NCBI RefSeq assembly: GCF_025677645.1
Contig: NZ_CP106879.1
Location: 1,922,001 to 1,986,000 of the forward strand
DNA: 64,000 bases
Reading direction: 5' to 3'
Origin: Curtobacterium poinsettiae
Lineage (GTDB): Bacteria; Actinomycetota; Actinomycetes; Actinomycetales; Microbacteriaceae
The position numbers and the translations under genes are program-made. Below the pieces are notes generated by a model that was not told the DNA's origin, searched no databases, and saw nothing but the letters and a program-made list of their open reading frames with translations. Below are positions 10,701-20,351 of the stretch, piece after piece (position 1 is the stretch's first letter; every line of letters starts with the position of its first letter).

Positions 10701-12466
10701 CGCTTCAGGTACTGCTCCGCGAGCTGGCGGACAGCCTCGATCGCGAACGCTCCCGAGCCGAGTGCGGGCTCGCAGACCGTCAACGAGAGGATGTCCTCCG
10801 CGCTCGTCCGCTGGCCGTCCTGGTCGAGCAGCTCCTCGAGCGCTTGGGACACCGTGAACTGCGTGAGTACCTCGGGTGTGTAGTACGACGCGGACTGTTG
10901 ACGCTCGCGGCCGGCGAGCCGGTAGACGAAGGAGCCCGCGGGATGCCGCACCCGCTTCGGCTGGCCCGTCGTCGGGTCCTCCCGTCTCACGAAGTGGTGC
11001 GGATCGATGCCGCTCTCGCGCCCGACGGGGACGACCCACGATCCCTTCGACGGGTCGCCGTTCGGCGCCACCTCGAACAGGTCCTCCTCGGCGAAGAAGC
11101 CCGTGTAGGACATCAGGCCCTCGTAGACCGCACCGAGCTGGTTGATCCCGAGGTCGGCGTAGCTGATGTAGCCCCGGTCCTTGCCCTTCGTCTCCTTGCT
11201 CAGGAGCAGTCGACGAAGCACCTGCTGCAGGTTCCGGTCGCTGAGACCGACCTCGCCGATCAGAGCGATCGCCTCCGGCTTGAACAGGTCCGCTCGCAGG
11301 CTCTCGAACTGGAGGCCCGGCTCGGCTCCGTCGTCATCCCTCGCCTCGGGCGCGTGGCCGCGGTCCACGAGCCGGAACAGCACGTCGAGCGACTGGTACA
11401 GGTGCGTCGCTCGCTCGCCCTGCGGGCTCTCGATCACGACGAGCGCGAGTTCCCGAAGACGATCGAGGCTGTAGCCGTTCTCGTACTCCGGCGCGTTGAC
11501 CGGCAGGACGCCGAGTTGTGGAGAGGCCTCGGCGTAGAGGAGAAACAGGATCCGGTAGAGGAACCGCAGGGACTGCTTGGCCAGCGGCTGCGCCTGGTCC
11601 TTCGGCAGAGGCTCAAGCCCTTGCTCCCATCGACGCTTCACGACGTCGTTCGCGATGATCTCGATGGACTCGCGGACACCCTCACGGAGGTCCTCGGAGA
11701 CGCCGACCGTGTGCTTGACCGCGTCGTCGAGCGTCGCGCTCCACCACACGTCGCCGTCGCCGTCCGGTGCGAGTGACGCAGCCTCCACGCAGGTCAGGAC
11801 ACGATCGATCTCGCCGCCGCGCTTGGCGTCGTTCCGTTCGCACATGAGCTGCAGGTCGAGCGCGAGGTACCGGCCCTCGTACCACCGGTCGCGTTCGGCG
11901 ACCAGGAGCCAGCGGCCGGCGAACACGAGCGCGAACTTCGCCGTCCCCTCGAACAGGACCGACAGCGCGCGGACGACCGAGGTCAGCGGCTTCGGGTCGT
12001 CGTCGTTCGGCGTCCACGCGGACAGCAGTGTGTCGCCGTCCTTGGCGAGCAGGTCCTCCAGTTGCGCGACCGGCTTGGCATCGATCAGCGCCAGGGGCGC
12101 TGCGTCCTCCAGCCCGTGGATGGCCACGTGCCGGACCGGACCCGTCTCGTCGAGGTGGAAGACGCCCTGGACGTAGCCGAGGACGGACCGCAGCTGTGCC
12201 GACAAGGCGTGAAGGGCCTCCCGGCCGTCGGCCGCCTTGTCGGCGCCTTCCGGGTTCACGACGGCAAGAAGGTCCATCAGCTCGGCGCGCTTCGCCGTGA
12301 AGCGAGCGCGTGTGGACGGGCCGCCCGCCGCGTCCTCGGCGTCCCAAGCCGCACGTCGCTCGAGCACACGGCTCTGGAAGGACTGCGACTTTGCGTCTGT
12401 GGTGAGGTAGTGCTCGCTGATCCAGTCTTCGCCGACGACGATCGCTTCCGAGGTGAGGGTTCCCAC
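7793..12466 (-). CDS. N6-adenine DNA methyltransferase, DrmMI/PglX-like (Eco57I-type)
   Basis: 1557 aa with a GTG start. The N-terminal 500 residues resemble the helical/R-protein part of large single-chain methylases. SASYYTPEVL (525-534) leads into motif I EPALGSGAF (566-574), and the catalytic NPPW is at 947-950, marking an amino-MTase of the gamma class acting on adenine. The C-terminal part (about 970-1460) should be the target-recognition region and lies in locally AT-richer DNA. In DISARM class 1 and BREX such an enzyme marks host DNA as self; that role is inferred here. It starts 3 nt after the SNF2 gene and overlaps the start of the following helicase by 4 nt, so it belongs to the operon. 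No nuclease motif was recognised in it, although a fused restriction activity cannot be excluded by eye. Confidence 0.9.
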   Translation of the reverse strand: MGTLTSEAIVVGEDWISEHYLTTDAKSQSFQSRVLERRAAWDAEDAAGGPSTRARFTAKRAELMDLLAVVNPEGADKAADGREALHALSAQLRSVLGYVQGVFHLDETGPVRHVAIHGLEDAAPLALIDAKPVAQLEDLLAKDGDTLLSAWTPNDDDPKPLTSVVRALSVLFEGTAKFALVFAGRWLLVAERDRWYEGRYLALDLQLMCERNDAKRGGEIDRVLTCVEAASLAPDGDGDVWWSATLDDAVKHTVGVSEDLREGVRESIEIIANDVVKRRWEQGLEPLPKDQAQPLAKQSLRFLYRILFLLYAEASPQLGVLPVNAPEYENGYSLDRLRELALVVIESPQGERATHLYQSLDVLFRLVDRGHAPEARDDDGAEPGLQFESLRADLFKPEAIALIGEVGLSDRNLQQVLRRLLLSKETKGKDRGYISYADLGINQLGAVYEGLMSYTGFFAEEDLFEVAPNGDPSKGSWVVPVGRESGIDPHHFVRREDPTTGQPKRVRHPAGSFVYRLAGRERQQSASYYTPEVLTQFTVSQALEELLDQDGQRTSAEDILSLTVCEPALGSGAFAIEAVRQLAEQYLKRREEELGERVDPDDRPRQLQKIKAAIALHQVYGVDLNATAVEFAEITLWLDTMSEGLEAPWFGLHLRRGNSLIGARRAVYDRSSITSKAWLKQVPRDVPLLNETQLREGQLRASTAGAVHHFLLPAEGWGSAVDAKEAKELAPEALAALKTWRRGILAKPTTKQIDQLVALAYRVETLWDLARRRLTIAEQEIRRDIPLWGRDRPDSQRKPVVSREEIERTLNDQDGAYQRLRRVMDVWCAMWFWPLTNTLTDGAAPPTLDEWIATLRELLGEQTVAKPKAVAHGQVTLGSSQSGWEALNDEERDDRDFASARHVTDVLQDHPWLAAVQRVAEQQGFFHWELDFASVFERGGFDLQVGNPPWVRPRSDVNALLAEGDPWWQLAVKPTQSAVTSRRAQTLEIPGISDLLVDGTSEIVALSSFAGSPVNFPVLSGLQPDLYRCFMAQTWSHSSGSGTIGLIHPETHFTDEKAGPLRAATYPRLRRHWQFVNELRLFDIHNLVTYGTHVYSSFGEVHFSQATNLYHPQTVLGSLRHTGEGEEPGLKDRDGKWDLRPHKSRIVSVTDDTLGTWHAVLEDESVPVQQSRMVYAVNRSTAAVLDKLSKSKRIGDLGLEFSRGWDESIDRKKGIFEVDWGPVDSWDDAILQGPHIFVGNPFYKSPNESMSSNKDWSPVDLETLAPDAMPVTAYKPAGDRAAYDAAYTRWGPEKRPARDFYRVAWRAMAANANERTLIAALYPPGSSHVHTVNTFAAMTSNRDTVLASGLMKALPLDLLVRTAPKSAVTAATVNRLPLISGQVADLVIARTLRLEALTAAYEPLWNEVWKPGNEVWAGGIDYPGRQQFSVAPATWEARSPLRRASDRRQALLEIDALVGLELGLTADELCTLYRTQFAVLYGFDRNVYFYDANGRLVPNEVLKVWRQKQDAISEEERTATNASGNTYLYELPFRTLDREADMRQAYAHFEKLLKDEA

Positions 12467-12469
12467 GGG

Positions 12470-15439
12470 TCAGTGCTCGCTTCCAGGGTGTTCGGGGGCT
12501 GCCGGGCTGTCCGCCGGGACGACGACCAGCAGGGGGCGCACGAAGTGCTGGTTCGGCGTCATGCGGTCGACGAGCTTCGATTCGTCGTCGACGCGGTCTC
12601 GGTGCTCGCGGAGCCCGCGCAGTTGGGCCTGTTCCGCGGCGGCGCCCTGCCAGTCGTCGATCCGTGCGGCCCACTCGTGCACGCGTCGGCGGATGTCGTC
12701 TGCCGTGGCCTCCATCTGCTGGACCGCCTGGTTGCGGGCGGCTTCGACGGCCACGGGGATGAGGTGCTGCAGCGGTGCGGCGTCGACCGCTCCCGGGTTG
12801 GTCTTGGCCTCGGAGGTGAACCCGACGCGCGCCAGAGCGGAGCGTGCGTCGGCGTGCGGCTGGGTGAAGTGGAACGAGTGCTGCGCGACGTCGGGGAAGT
12901 CAACGGTGAGGAACGAGCCGGCGACGACTTGGCCGGCGCGGTTCGTCAGGGTGGCGTGGACGACGACGACGGGGTGGTCGACGGCGCCACGGACGGCGTA
13001 CACGCGGTTGCGGCCGAGTCTGGAGAGCGCGCTGTCCGCCGCCCAGTCGAGGACGGGGTGTAGCGGGCCGAGGAAGTGCGCGTGCGGCCAGGTCGAGGGG
13101 CTCGACTTGTCGTTGATCGCGTTGTCCACCTCGGCCTTGCCCTGGATCGGTGTGGTCGCCAGGAGCAGTCGCTCCGTGACGCGCCGGTCGCGGAGGTACG
13201 ACTGCGGCAGGACTTCGAGCCGCTGTCGGAGATCAGCCGTGGGTTCGATCTGTGCGATCGCGTTGGTGCGGGACCACGCGACGCCGCCGTGGTCGACGTC
13301 AGCAGTCGGTGTGGTGAAGCGTTCGGCCAGCGCTGTGTCGAGGAACGAAACGAGGTCCGGGAACAGGCCGGTACCGATGTCAGTCTTGTCACTCTGCTGA
13401 CCGCTCGCGGTCTCGTACTTCGCGGTGTCATCGGATGCCTGTGTAGCGTCGTGCTTGCTCTCGCTCGCCTGCTCGGCGGCGAGTTCTGCCATGAGTCGCG
13501 TGATCTCGTCGCCGTCCTCGAGGGTCGCTTCGACGGTCGGCACCGCGTCGTCGAAGCTGCGCTTGCGGAGCAGCACGTCGCGGATCGCCGACTCCTCGGC
13601 GGCAGCGCTGTACTCGCCCATGAGCGAAGCGACGTCACCCAGCGCCGAGTGCGCCTCGGTCTCGCGCTCGAGGAGGTTCCGGAGCACGCGGACGTCGCCC
13701 GCGAACTCGTCGTCGTCGACGTCGAGCAGCAGGGTCGTGATGCGGGGCGAGTGCCTCTGGCCGTAGCGGTCGATGCGGCCGTTCCGCTGTTCGATGCGGA
13801 TGAGGCTCCACGGGATGTCGAAGTGCACGAGTTCGTGGCACTGGGAGTGGAGGTTGACCCCCTCACTCGCGACGTTGCCGGTGATCAAGACGCGGATGGG
13901 GGAGGCGGACTGCTTGAAGCTGTCCACGAGTTCCTGCTGCTCCTGGTCCGTCAGCCCGCCGTGCATCACGCGGATCTGCTTGTCCGACAGCTTGAGGTCC
14001 TTCGCGAGCTTCTGACGCAACCAGTGGAGGGTCGCGACCCGCTCGGAGAACACCACGAGGCGTTCTTCCGACTTCGGGCCGACGCCGATGTCTTTCGCGT
14101 GCTGGAGCAGGCCGTCGTACTTCCCGGAGCTCGAGTCCAGCGCGGTGACGGTGAGCTGTTCGAGTCGCTCGAGCGCGTCGATCTCTCGCTGGACGTCGCT
14201 GTTGGCGTCGCCCGTGCGGAGCCGCTTCAGGCGCTCGCGTACCGATTCGTCGAGGGCGCTTGGCGACGACAGGAACGCCTTCGCGAGGGTCCAGGGGAAG
14301 AGCGATGCGTTCTCGCCCGAGTACGGGGACGGTCCGTCCTGTGGGTGCAGCCAAACCGTGGAGAGCTCCGTGGCGATCGCTGCTTCTGCCGGTGACGGCG
14401 GCACCAGGACGTTGTTCGGCTCCTGCCGTTCCGCCCAGTCGGCGCCGACTTCCATCGCAACGGCCGGACTGTGCCGGTGCCGGCGGATGATGAGCCGCTT
14501 CACCTCGTCCTCGATCAGATCACCCTCGGGGGTCACCGCGGTCGGGTCGAGCAGGCGGACGAGCCGAGCGAACGAGTCCTTCTTGCCGTTGTGTGGCGTC
14601 GCGGACGCGAGGATGAGCGCGTCCGTCTGCGGGGCCAGGCGTGACGCGAGCTCGCCGTTCAGCGTCGTGTTGTTCATGACGTTGTGCGCTTCGTCGATGA
14701 CGACGGCGTCCCAGCGCTGCTTCTCGAGGTGGCTGCGGTACTGGCTCTGCTTCAGCGTGTCGACCGAGATGATCGCTCGCTTGTACATGCTGAACGGGTT
14801 GCGGGTCGCCGGGAGCTTCTGGCGCACGCGCTGGATCCCGAGGGAGTCGAGGCGGACGAATGGGAGCGCGAACTTCGTCCACATCTCCTGCTGCATCTGC
14901 TCGAGCACGTGCTTCGGCGTCACGATGAGGATGCGCTCGCCGCGACCGCGCCGGACGAGCTCGGAGAGGATCATCCCGATCTCGATGGTCTTGCCGAGAC
15001 CGACCGCATCCGCGATCAAGATGCGGGGACGGAGGTTGTCGCGGTCGAGGGCCTTGCGGACCGCGGCGCGCTGGTAGTCGAGCGGGTCGGCGAGCATCTG
15101 GGTGCTCACGGTCAGGGCGTCCTCGTGCAGCGGAACCGGGGTCTTCCGCAGCGTCGCCTCGAGCCACAGTTTTGCGCTGCGGTAGCCGGACGATCCGTCT
15201 GCTTCGACCGTGGCTCGGGCGGGATCGAGTGGCTCGATGTCGTCGAGATCGCTGTAGAAGGTGGCGGTGGTGTCGCGGACGAGCTCGGACAAGCCCTGAG
15301 CGGTGACGAGGAGACCGGAGCCGGTCGGGGCCGTCGAGAGGACGAGCCACTCGGCGTCGCGGACGAGCACCACGCTTCCAGGGGCGACGTTCGGCCAAGC
15401 TCGGTCGGTGGTTGTCGAATCGACGTCGATCAACGACAC
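12470..15439 (-). CDS. SNF2-family helicase, DrmD-like
   Basis: About 989 aa from GTG 15439, chosen over GTG 15448 because GAGAGGG then lies 8-9 nt upstream. Walker A DAVGLGKT is near residues 144-151, DEAH near 249-252, SATPHNG follows, and the C-terminal RecA lobe has RNGRIDRYGQ near 555, all classical Swi2/Snf2 motifs. The length and partner methylase match DrmD of class 1 DISARM. The last 250 residues contain a charged helical stretch (AAEQAQLRGLREHRDR). The 103-nt gap upstream is the only real gap in the operon and could hold an internal promoter, though I see no clear consensus. It would remodel or translocate on DNA as part of the restriction complex; specificity is unknown. Confidence 0.88.
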   Translation of the reverse strand: MSLIDVDSTTTDRAWPNVAPGSVVLVRDAEWLVLSTAPTGSGLLVTAQGLSELVRDTTATFYSDLDDIEPLDPARATVEADGSSGYRSAKLWLEATLRKTPVPLHEDALTVSTQMLADPLDYQRAAVRKALDRDNLRPRILIADAVGLGKTIEIGMILSELVRRGRGERILIVTPKHVLEQMQQEMWTKFALPFVRLDSLGIQRVRQKLPATRNPFSMYKRAIISVDTLKQSQYRSHLEKQRWDAVVIDEAHNVMNNTTLNGELASRLAPQTDALILASATPHNGKKDSFARLVRLLDPTAVTPEGDLIEDEVKRLIIRRHRHSPAVAMEVGADWAERQEPNNVLVPPSPAEAAIATELSTVWLHPQDGPSPYSGENASLFPWTLAKAFLSSPSALDESVRERLKRLRTGDANSDVQREIDALERLEQLTVTALDSSSGKYDGLLQHAKDIGVGPKSEERLVVFSERVATLHWLRQKLAKDLKLSDKQIRVMHGGLTDQEQQELVDSFKQSASPIRVLITGNVASEGVNLHSQCHELVHFDIPWSLIRIEQRNGRIDRYGQRHSPRITTLLLDVDDDEFAGDVRVLRNLLERETEAHSALGDVASLMGEYSAAAEESAIRDVLLRKRSFDDAVPTVEATLEDGDEITRLMAELAAEQASESKHDATQASDDTAKYETASGQQSDKTDIGTGLFPDLVSFLDTALAERFTTPTADVDHGGVAWSRTNAIAQIEPTADLRQRLEVLPQSYLRDRRVTERLLLATTPIQGKAEVDNAINDKSSPSTWPHAHFLGPLHPVLDWAADSALSRLGRNRVYAVRGAVDHPVVVVHATLTNRAGQVVAGSFLTVDFPDVAQHSFHFTQPHADARSALARVGFTSEAKTNPGAVDAAPLQHLIPVAVEAARNQAVQQMEATADDIRRRVHEWAARIDDWQGAAAEQAQLRGLREHRDRVDDESKLVDRMTPNQHFVRPLLVVVPADSPAAPEHPGSEH

Positions 15440-15542
15440 GTGTTGCACCCTCTCACCCGAGCGAAGCCGCAGTTGTCGGCTGCGCCGGTTCTCACCCTAG
15501 CGCTGCGATCGATCCTCGCTTTTCGCGCTTCTCTTCCCTCCC

Positions 15543-18500
15543 TCATCGGACAGCGCGGCGCACGGCGTCGACCACGACCTCGTCGGCAGCTGATCTTGCG
15601 GTGAGGATCTCCCAACCTTCGGAGACGAGCCACGAGTTCCTCTGGATGTCGTCGTCAATGACGACGGCCACCCTGGAATCAGGCCAAGCGAGCTCGACCT
15701 GCCATTCGTTCGACGGACCGACGTCCATGCCGATCACTGGTGCGGGAACGTCTCGCAGTGCCGCCAGGATGCCGAAGACGGCGGGGTCGGCTAGTTCCGC
15801 GGTCGACTCTGAAGAGCCGGAGGACCCTTCGTCGAGCAGGGCAGCGAGGTAGTCGCCGGCGAGGCCACGAGCGAGGTCATCGTGGTGGCGTTGGTTCGAG
15901 AAGGTCCGGAGGCAGCGGTAGCAGCTCGTCTCAGGGCCGCACTCACAGTCGCGAACGGTTCGTAGTGCTCTTGCCAGCACGGCTTCCAAGTGGTCTGCGA
16001 TCAGCCGTGCGTAGCCCGCGCCGCCCGGTACCGTGTCGATCAATGTGATCGATGCGGTTTGTCCGTACCCATCCGTGACACCGTCGATGTTGTCCCGAGA
16101 GATCTGCAGCTGGTTCGCCGCGGCCTGCAGGACGGCGTAGAGGGTCGAGAGGGAGGTCGCGCTGACATCGGAGCCCGTCCACGGTCGGCTGAATGAGATC
16201 CGAACCACGTCTGTTTCGTACTTGTGTGCCAGGGCGTAACCGCGCGAGTAACCGGTGCATGTCTTGCCGGTGCGTGCGTGCTTGTGATCGCCCGCGGGAC
16301 GTTCCCCGAGCACGGGTTCCGCGCGACCACAAAAGTCGCACACCCAGAAGCCCCGATCCGCTGGACCGACGTTGATCCGTACCATACGCGCCCGTTCAGC
16401 GAGCTCGACGCCGACGACCCCGCCGAGGAGTTCGTGTTCCACTGCCGACACGGTCACCCCTTCCGAAGCCAGGCGTGTCTCGCCTCTCCAGCTTGCCAGC
16501 GGCTGTGACTCCCCAGGTCGATCCTTCCCACCCTCCGCGATGAAGCCGAACCGCGGTTCGAAGTACTCTCGAGGAGCACCGCTCGGGCTGGTTCCACAAC
16601 GGGCACACGGCTCATCGTCGCGTTCGAGCGATTCGGTGTACAGCCCGCACTCCTTGCAGATGCGGAAGTGGACGGGAGGCAGCTCGCGTTCCCGCCGACG
16701 GCCGAGACCGACCGAAGTCCATACCTTGCCGCCGGCAACGATGCGGGCGCCCGGCGCGTACTCGAAGATCGCCTGGGAGAGGTCCCGAGACAGCTCGAGC
16801 TTGCCGCTGAGCGGAGAGTCGAGTTGCGTCTGCATCTCGACCGTGTCGACCGGGAATCCGTACTTGGGAAGCAGATTGTGGTTGGCGAGGAATCCGATCA
16901 GCTCGCGATGCTGAACGGTGCGGAGCATCCGGTTGTACCTGTCGCCGAGCCCTCCTTTCTGCTTCGCGAACGCGTCAGCGGCCGCCTGCCGGTAGAACGC
17001 GCTCTCCTGGACGAACTCTTCGGATGCTCGCTGGATCAAGTCGGCCAGGGAGCGTTGCCAACGGTCGGACCGTGCGTACTCGGTTGAGACCGTTCCGTTC
17101 AGCGCGGTGTCGATCGAGTCCTGCACGTGCTCCGGGAGTTCGGCGACCCAGGTTGTGAGGCCGTCGGAGCCCCGGAATCCGTCATCTGCGTCGAAGAAGT
17201 CCATCACTGAGCGGAAGCGCCGGCGGTGCTCATCCCACTGATGACGGAAATACGCCCCGATGACGATCGAGAACACGTGCCGCTCAGCGATCCGCTCGTT
17301 CGCGATCGGTACCGTCGGAGGGCGTACTGCGCCGGCGATCAGCTGCCTCGGATCAGCGAACATCGCGAGATCGTGCGAGCGCCGTTGCGCATAGGTGAGG
17401 ACGAGCGCAGCGCTGTCGACACGTCGTCCGGCACGCCCCGCCCGCTGCACGTAGTTCGACACCGTCGGAGGGACATTGCGGAGGACAACGGACTGGAGCT
17501 CGCCAACGTCCACTCCGAGTTCGAACGTCGTGGAGCAGGAGAGCACGTTCATATGCCCGGCAACGAAGTCCTGCTGGATCGAAGCGGCCTCATCACTGGT
17601 CCACTGCGCCGTGTGCTCGGAAGCAAGCATCGGCACGACCGTGGATTCGCGGTACAGGACTCGGTAGTGATCCTCGTCAAGATCGGGGGATGGGAGACGC
17701 CACTGCTCCATCCGACCCTGACAACGGTAGGTCTCGCAGACACCGCGAACGTTGATGGATGAGACGCGACGGCAGACCGAGCATCGCCAGAGATCGGATT
17801 CCTCGTCGTGCACGACGGCTTCGATCTTGTTCGGATCAAGCTGCTGGACCACCCCGGTAGCGGGGACCGAGAAGGACGTGAACCAACCGAGCGCTTCGGG
17901 CCCGTCTGTTGTGAGGAGGCGCCAGATGCCGTTCAGGACTTGCTCGACGTTCGCGTCGACAGATATTGCGCGGAAGACGCGGTTGAGGTAGTCGGAACGC
18001 CGGTTGGCGCCACGCGTAGGCAGCCAGCTCAAGACTTTTCGCGGTCCGTCCGCACCGGCGCCGCGGATGTAGATGGGACCGAGACGGGGCTCGAAGAGCG
18101 GGTCGCGAGGGTCGACTCGCTCGAGAGAGCCGACACCGCCCTGGACACGGACCGATCGGACGAGGGCCTGCAAGAGTTCCGATGATTCTCGGCGGTTGAA
18201 TCCGAGGGACTCGAGGGCGGGTACGGCTCGTAGGGTTTCAACATCGTGCATCCGCCAGGAGAGCAGGCCGGTGCCTTCAAGCGACATGCGGTCGTCGAGG
18301 CTCAGAAGTTCGGCCTGTACCCAGGTCTCCGCGCGTGTCTGGCGATCCAAGGCTGTGGAAGAGACATCGAACACCCCTCGGGCCGCTGCCGACCTGCGGA
18401 CGACGCTGGCGATGTCCGTGGTACGAGGCGCCTCGTTCTCGAAGGTCGCTGAGCGCGCGGCCTCGAGGACGAGTCGTCGGCGGATGAAGCGGGAGTGCGA

Positions 18501-20351
18501 GTCTTCGACGAAGGGTGCGAAGAACGCAGCCTGTTGCCTGCTGTCGCTGAACACGAGCAACTTCCGGCCGCCGCCCGGCAGCTCCGCTTCCTCAGCGGCA
18601 ACGGCCGGGGGCAGTTCCTCGTACAGAGCCGAGGTCAGCACTCCGACGGCGGCGTTGTTGCCGCTCTCGAACCGACGCACCACGTTGGGACGTGCCGATC
18701 CGCAGTGGAGGCACCTGCCTGGACGCGCCGCGCGGATGCGCTGAGCGCGCACGAGGGGTTGTCCTGCGCAGCTGGCGTGGCGGCAGCTGGTCGCCTCTCG
18801 AGCGGTCATCCAGCCACATCGAGGACAAAGCCGGACAAGCGATGTCGATTCTTGAGGAAGCGTGTCCGGGGCGAGGTTCACCTCGTCCTCGTCGTACTGC
18901 TCTGGGAGAGGAGGCTCGAGACTGAGCCAGGTGACGCGTTCCGTTGCTCCTGACTTCGGAGTGAACCAGTGTTCACCGTCCGCAGTCCGTTCGGACCCGT
19001 ACAGGTACGTGCCACCGCAGTTGCGACAAGCGGCGAACTCGAACATTGCGCCGGCACACTCGACACAGTGCTCACGCCTCACGAGAGCCACATGCGGGCC
19101 ACTGTCGGTGAGGCACGTGAACGCGCCCTCGGTCGCTCGCGCGAACAGGTGGTACTTCGCATCGAGTGGTTCTCGAGAGACGTCTGTCGACGGCTCGTTG
19201 GCGCGCGCGATGACGTCGACCAGTGCGGTCCGATTCGGGATGGAGGGGCCGAGCAGCGCGGCCAACTCATCGAGCGTCCTCGGCTGTTCGGAAGCGAGCC
19301 GTTGAACGACACGGATTGGGTCCTCGCCCTGCGTGTCTTGCGGCGAGACGACATCGCGTCTCGCGGTCACCACATCTTGGTGTCCGCTTGTCGACTCGTC
19401 GTGTTCGAAGGGGACGCCGAAAAGGTCTGACGCGAACGTGGCCGCTCTTGCGTGGTCGGTCCCGACCGTTGCGCTCGTCGCGATGCACTGGATGGTCCTT
19501 GTTCGGGCCACCCGCTCCCGGAGACGCCGGAGCAAGAAACCAACTTCGGCTCCGGTCGCGCCGTCGTAAACGTGCGCTTCGTCAACGACGACGAAACGCC
19601 ACGTGCCGCTGTGCTCAGAAGTCGTGAAGAGCTCGAGGTCCGCGGGCCGAAGAAGGAGGTACTCGAGCATCGCGTAGTTGGTCAGGAGGATGTGCGGCGG
19701 ACTCGCTCGCATCGCCTCTCGACTCAGCAGTTCGTTCGGGAGCCGAGGAACGCCGGGGTTCTGTCGTTCGAACTGAGCAACGGCGTCGTCCTCCCGCTCA
19801 CGCGTGTCACCGGTGTACCGGCCGAACGTGATCTCCGGGGTCTCCGCCAGCAGGATGCGGAGGCGCTTGAGCTGATCGTTCGCGAGGGCGTTCATCGGGT
19901 AGAGCAACAGAGCGCGAACGCCTGCGCTGATGCTGCCCTCGGTCGCTTCTCGCTGGATCGCGTCGAGGATCGGCAGCAAGAAGCTTTCCGTCTTGCCGGA
20001 CCCCGTGCCCGTGGCTACGACGACATTGCGTCCCGCGGCGATCTTGCGGATCGATTCCTCTTGGTGGGAGTAGAGCGATCGATCAAGCGGGAAACGCGAG
20101 CCGAACCGCGCGAACCGGGGGGACAGGGTCCCCGCGTCGATGAGCTGCTGAGCAGTTGCTCCGGTCAGGTACGGAGGTTGGACATGCAGGTACGGGCCCT
20201 TGGTGAGTCCGCGCCCCGCTTCGCGCTCGACGGCGTCGCTCAGCGCCTTGTTCAAACGCTCGTCGACCGGTTCGATCAAGGTCTTGAGGTACCGCTTGTA
20301 CGTCGTCGTGACGACTTCGCCGACCCGAAGCGGATCGATCGTTCCGGTCAC
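15543..20351 (-). CDS. YprA/MrfA-type DEAH helicase with C-terminal MZB (DUF1998) domain
   Basis: 1602 aa from GTG 20351, which overlaps the preceding stop (GTGA) and has GGAG 6 nt upstream; a TTG 8 codons earlier has no good ribosome site. TGTGSGKT is at 114-121, LYPMNALANDQ follows, DEAHVYDG is at 257-264, QRAGRAGR is in the second lobe, and there are several Cys-pair fingers (CVECAG, CRNCG, CPRCG, CLHCG). The MZB domain has DTVPGGAGY and then CECGPETSCYRC. It is clearly paralogous to the larger helicase at 1.4-7.8 kb, sharing the LTNY and DGA.G motifs, motif VI and MZB. The final 60 residues contain a short module (WPDSRVAVVIDDD then SEGWEIL) echoed at the end of the larger helicase. The extra Zn fingers suggest contact with nucleic acid or partner proteins. 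Confidence 0.88.
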   Translation of the reverse strand: MTGTIDPLRVGEVVTTTYKRYLKTLIEPVDERLNKALSDAVEREAGRGLTKGPYLHVQPPYLTGATAQQLIDAGTLSPRFARFGSRFPLDRSLYSHQEESIRKIAAGRNVVVATGTGSGKTESFLLPILDAIQREATEGSISAGVRALLLYPMNALANDQLKRLRILLAETPEITFGRYTGDTREREDDAVAQFERQNPGVPRLPNELLSREAMRASPPHILLTNYAMLEYLLLRPADLELFTTSEHSGTWRFVVVDEAHVYDGATGAEVGFLLRRLRERVARTRTIQCIATSATVGTDHARAATFASDLFGVPFEHDESTSGHQDVVTARRDVVSPQDTQGEDPIRVVQRLASEQPRTLDELAALLGPSIPNRTALVDVIARANEPSTDVSREPLDAKYHLFARATEGAFTCLTDSGPHVALVRREHCVECAGAMFEFAACRNCGGTYLYGSERTADGEHWFTPKSGATERVTWLSLEPPLPEQYDEDEVNLAPDTLPQESTSLVRLCPRCGWMTAREATSCRHASCAGQPLVRAQRIRAARPGRCLHCGSARPNVVRRFESGNNAAVGVLTSALYEELPPAVAAEEAELPGGGRKLLVFSDSRQQAAFFAPFVEDSHSRFIRRRLVLEAARSATFENEAPRTTDIASVVRRSAAARGVFDVSSTALDRQTRAETWVQAELLSLDDRMSLEGTGLLSWRMHDVETLRAVPALESLGFNRRESSELLQALVRSVRVQGGVGSLERVDPRDPLFEPRLGPIYIRGAGADGPRKVLSWLPTRGANRRSDYLNRVFRAISVDANVEQVLNGIWRLLTTDGPEALGWFTSFSVPATGVVQQLDPNKIEAVVHDEESDLWRCSVCRRVSSINVRGVCETYRCQGRMEQWRLPSPDLDEDHYRVLYRESTVVPMLASEHTAQWTSDEAASIQQDFVAGHMNVLSCSTTFELGVDVGELQSVVLRNVPPTVSNYVQRAGRAGRRVDSAALVLTYAQRRSHDLAMFADPRQLIAGAVRPPTVPIANERIAERHVFSIVIGAYFRHQWDEHRRRFRSVMDFFDADDGFRGSDGLTTWVAELPEHVQDSIDTALNGTVSTEYARSDRWQRSLADLIQRASEEFVQESAFYRQAAADAFAKQKGGLGDRYNRMLRTVQHRELIGFLANHNLLPKYGFPVDTVEMQTQLDSPLSGKLELSRDLSQAIFEYAPGARIVAGGKVWTSVGLGRRRERELPPVHFRICKECGLYTESLERDDEPCARCGTSPSGAPREYFEPRFGFIAEGGKDRPGESQPLASWRGETRLASEGVTVSAVEHELLGGVVGVELAERARMVRINVGPADRGFWVCDFCGRAEPVLGERPAGDHKHARTGKTCTGYSRGYALAHKYETDVVRISFSRPWTGSDVSATSLSTLYAVLQAAANQLQISRDNIDGVTDGYGQTASITLIDTVPGGAGYARLIADHLEAVLARALRTVRDCECGPETSCYRCLRTFSNQRHHDDLARGLAGDYLAALLDEGSSGSSESTAELADPAVFGILAALRDVPAPVIGMDVGPSNEWQVELAWPDSRVAVVIDDDIQRNSWLVSEGWEILTARSAADEVVVDAVRRAVR

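Noticed and set aside
1398-15439. Simple class 1 DISARM annotation
   Set aside because: The MZB domain is fused to the helicase in a 2132-aa protein, there is no DrmC-type PLD protein in view, and a second MZB helicase is present.
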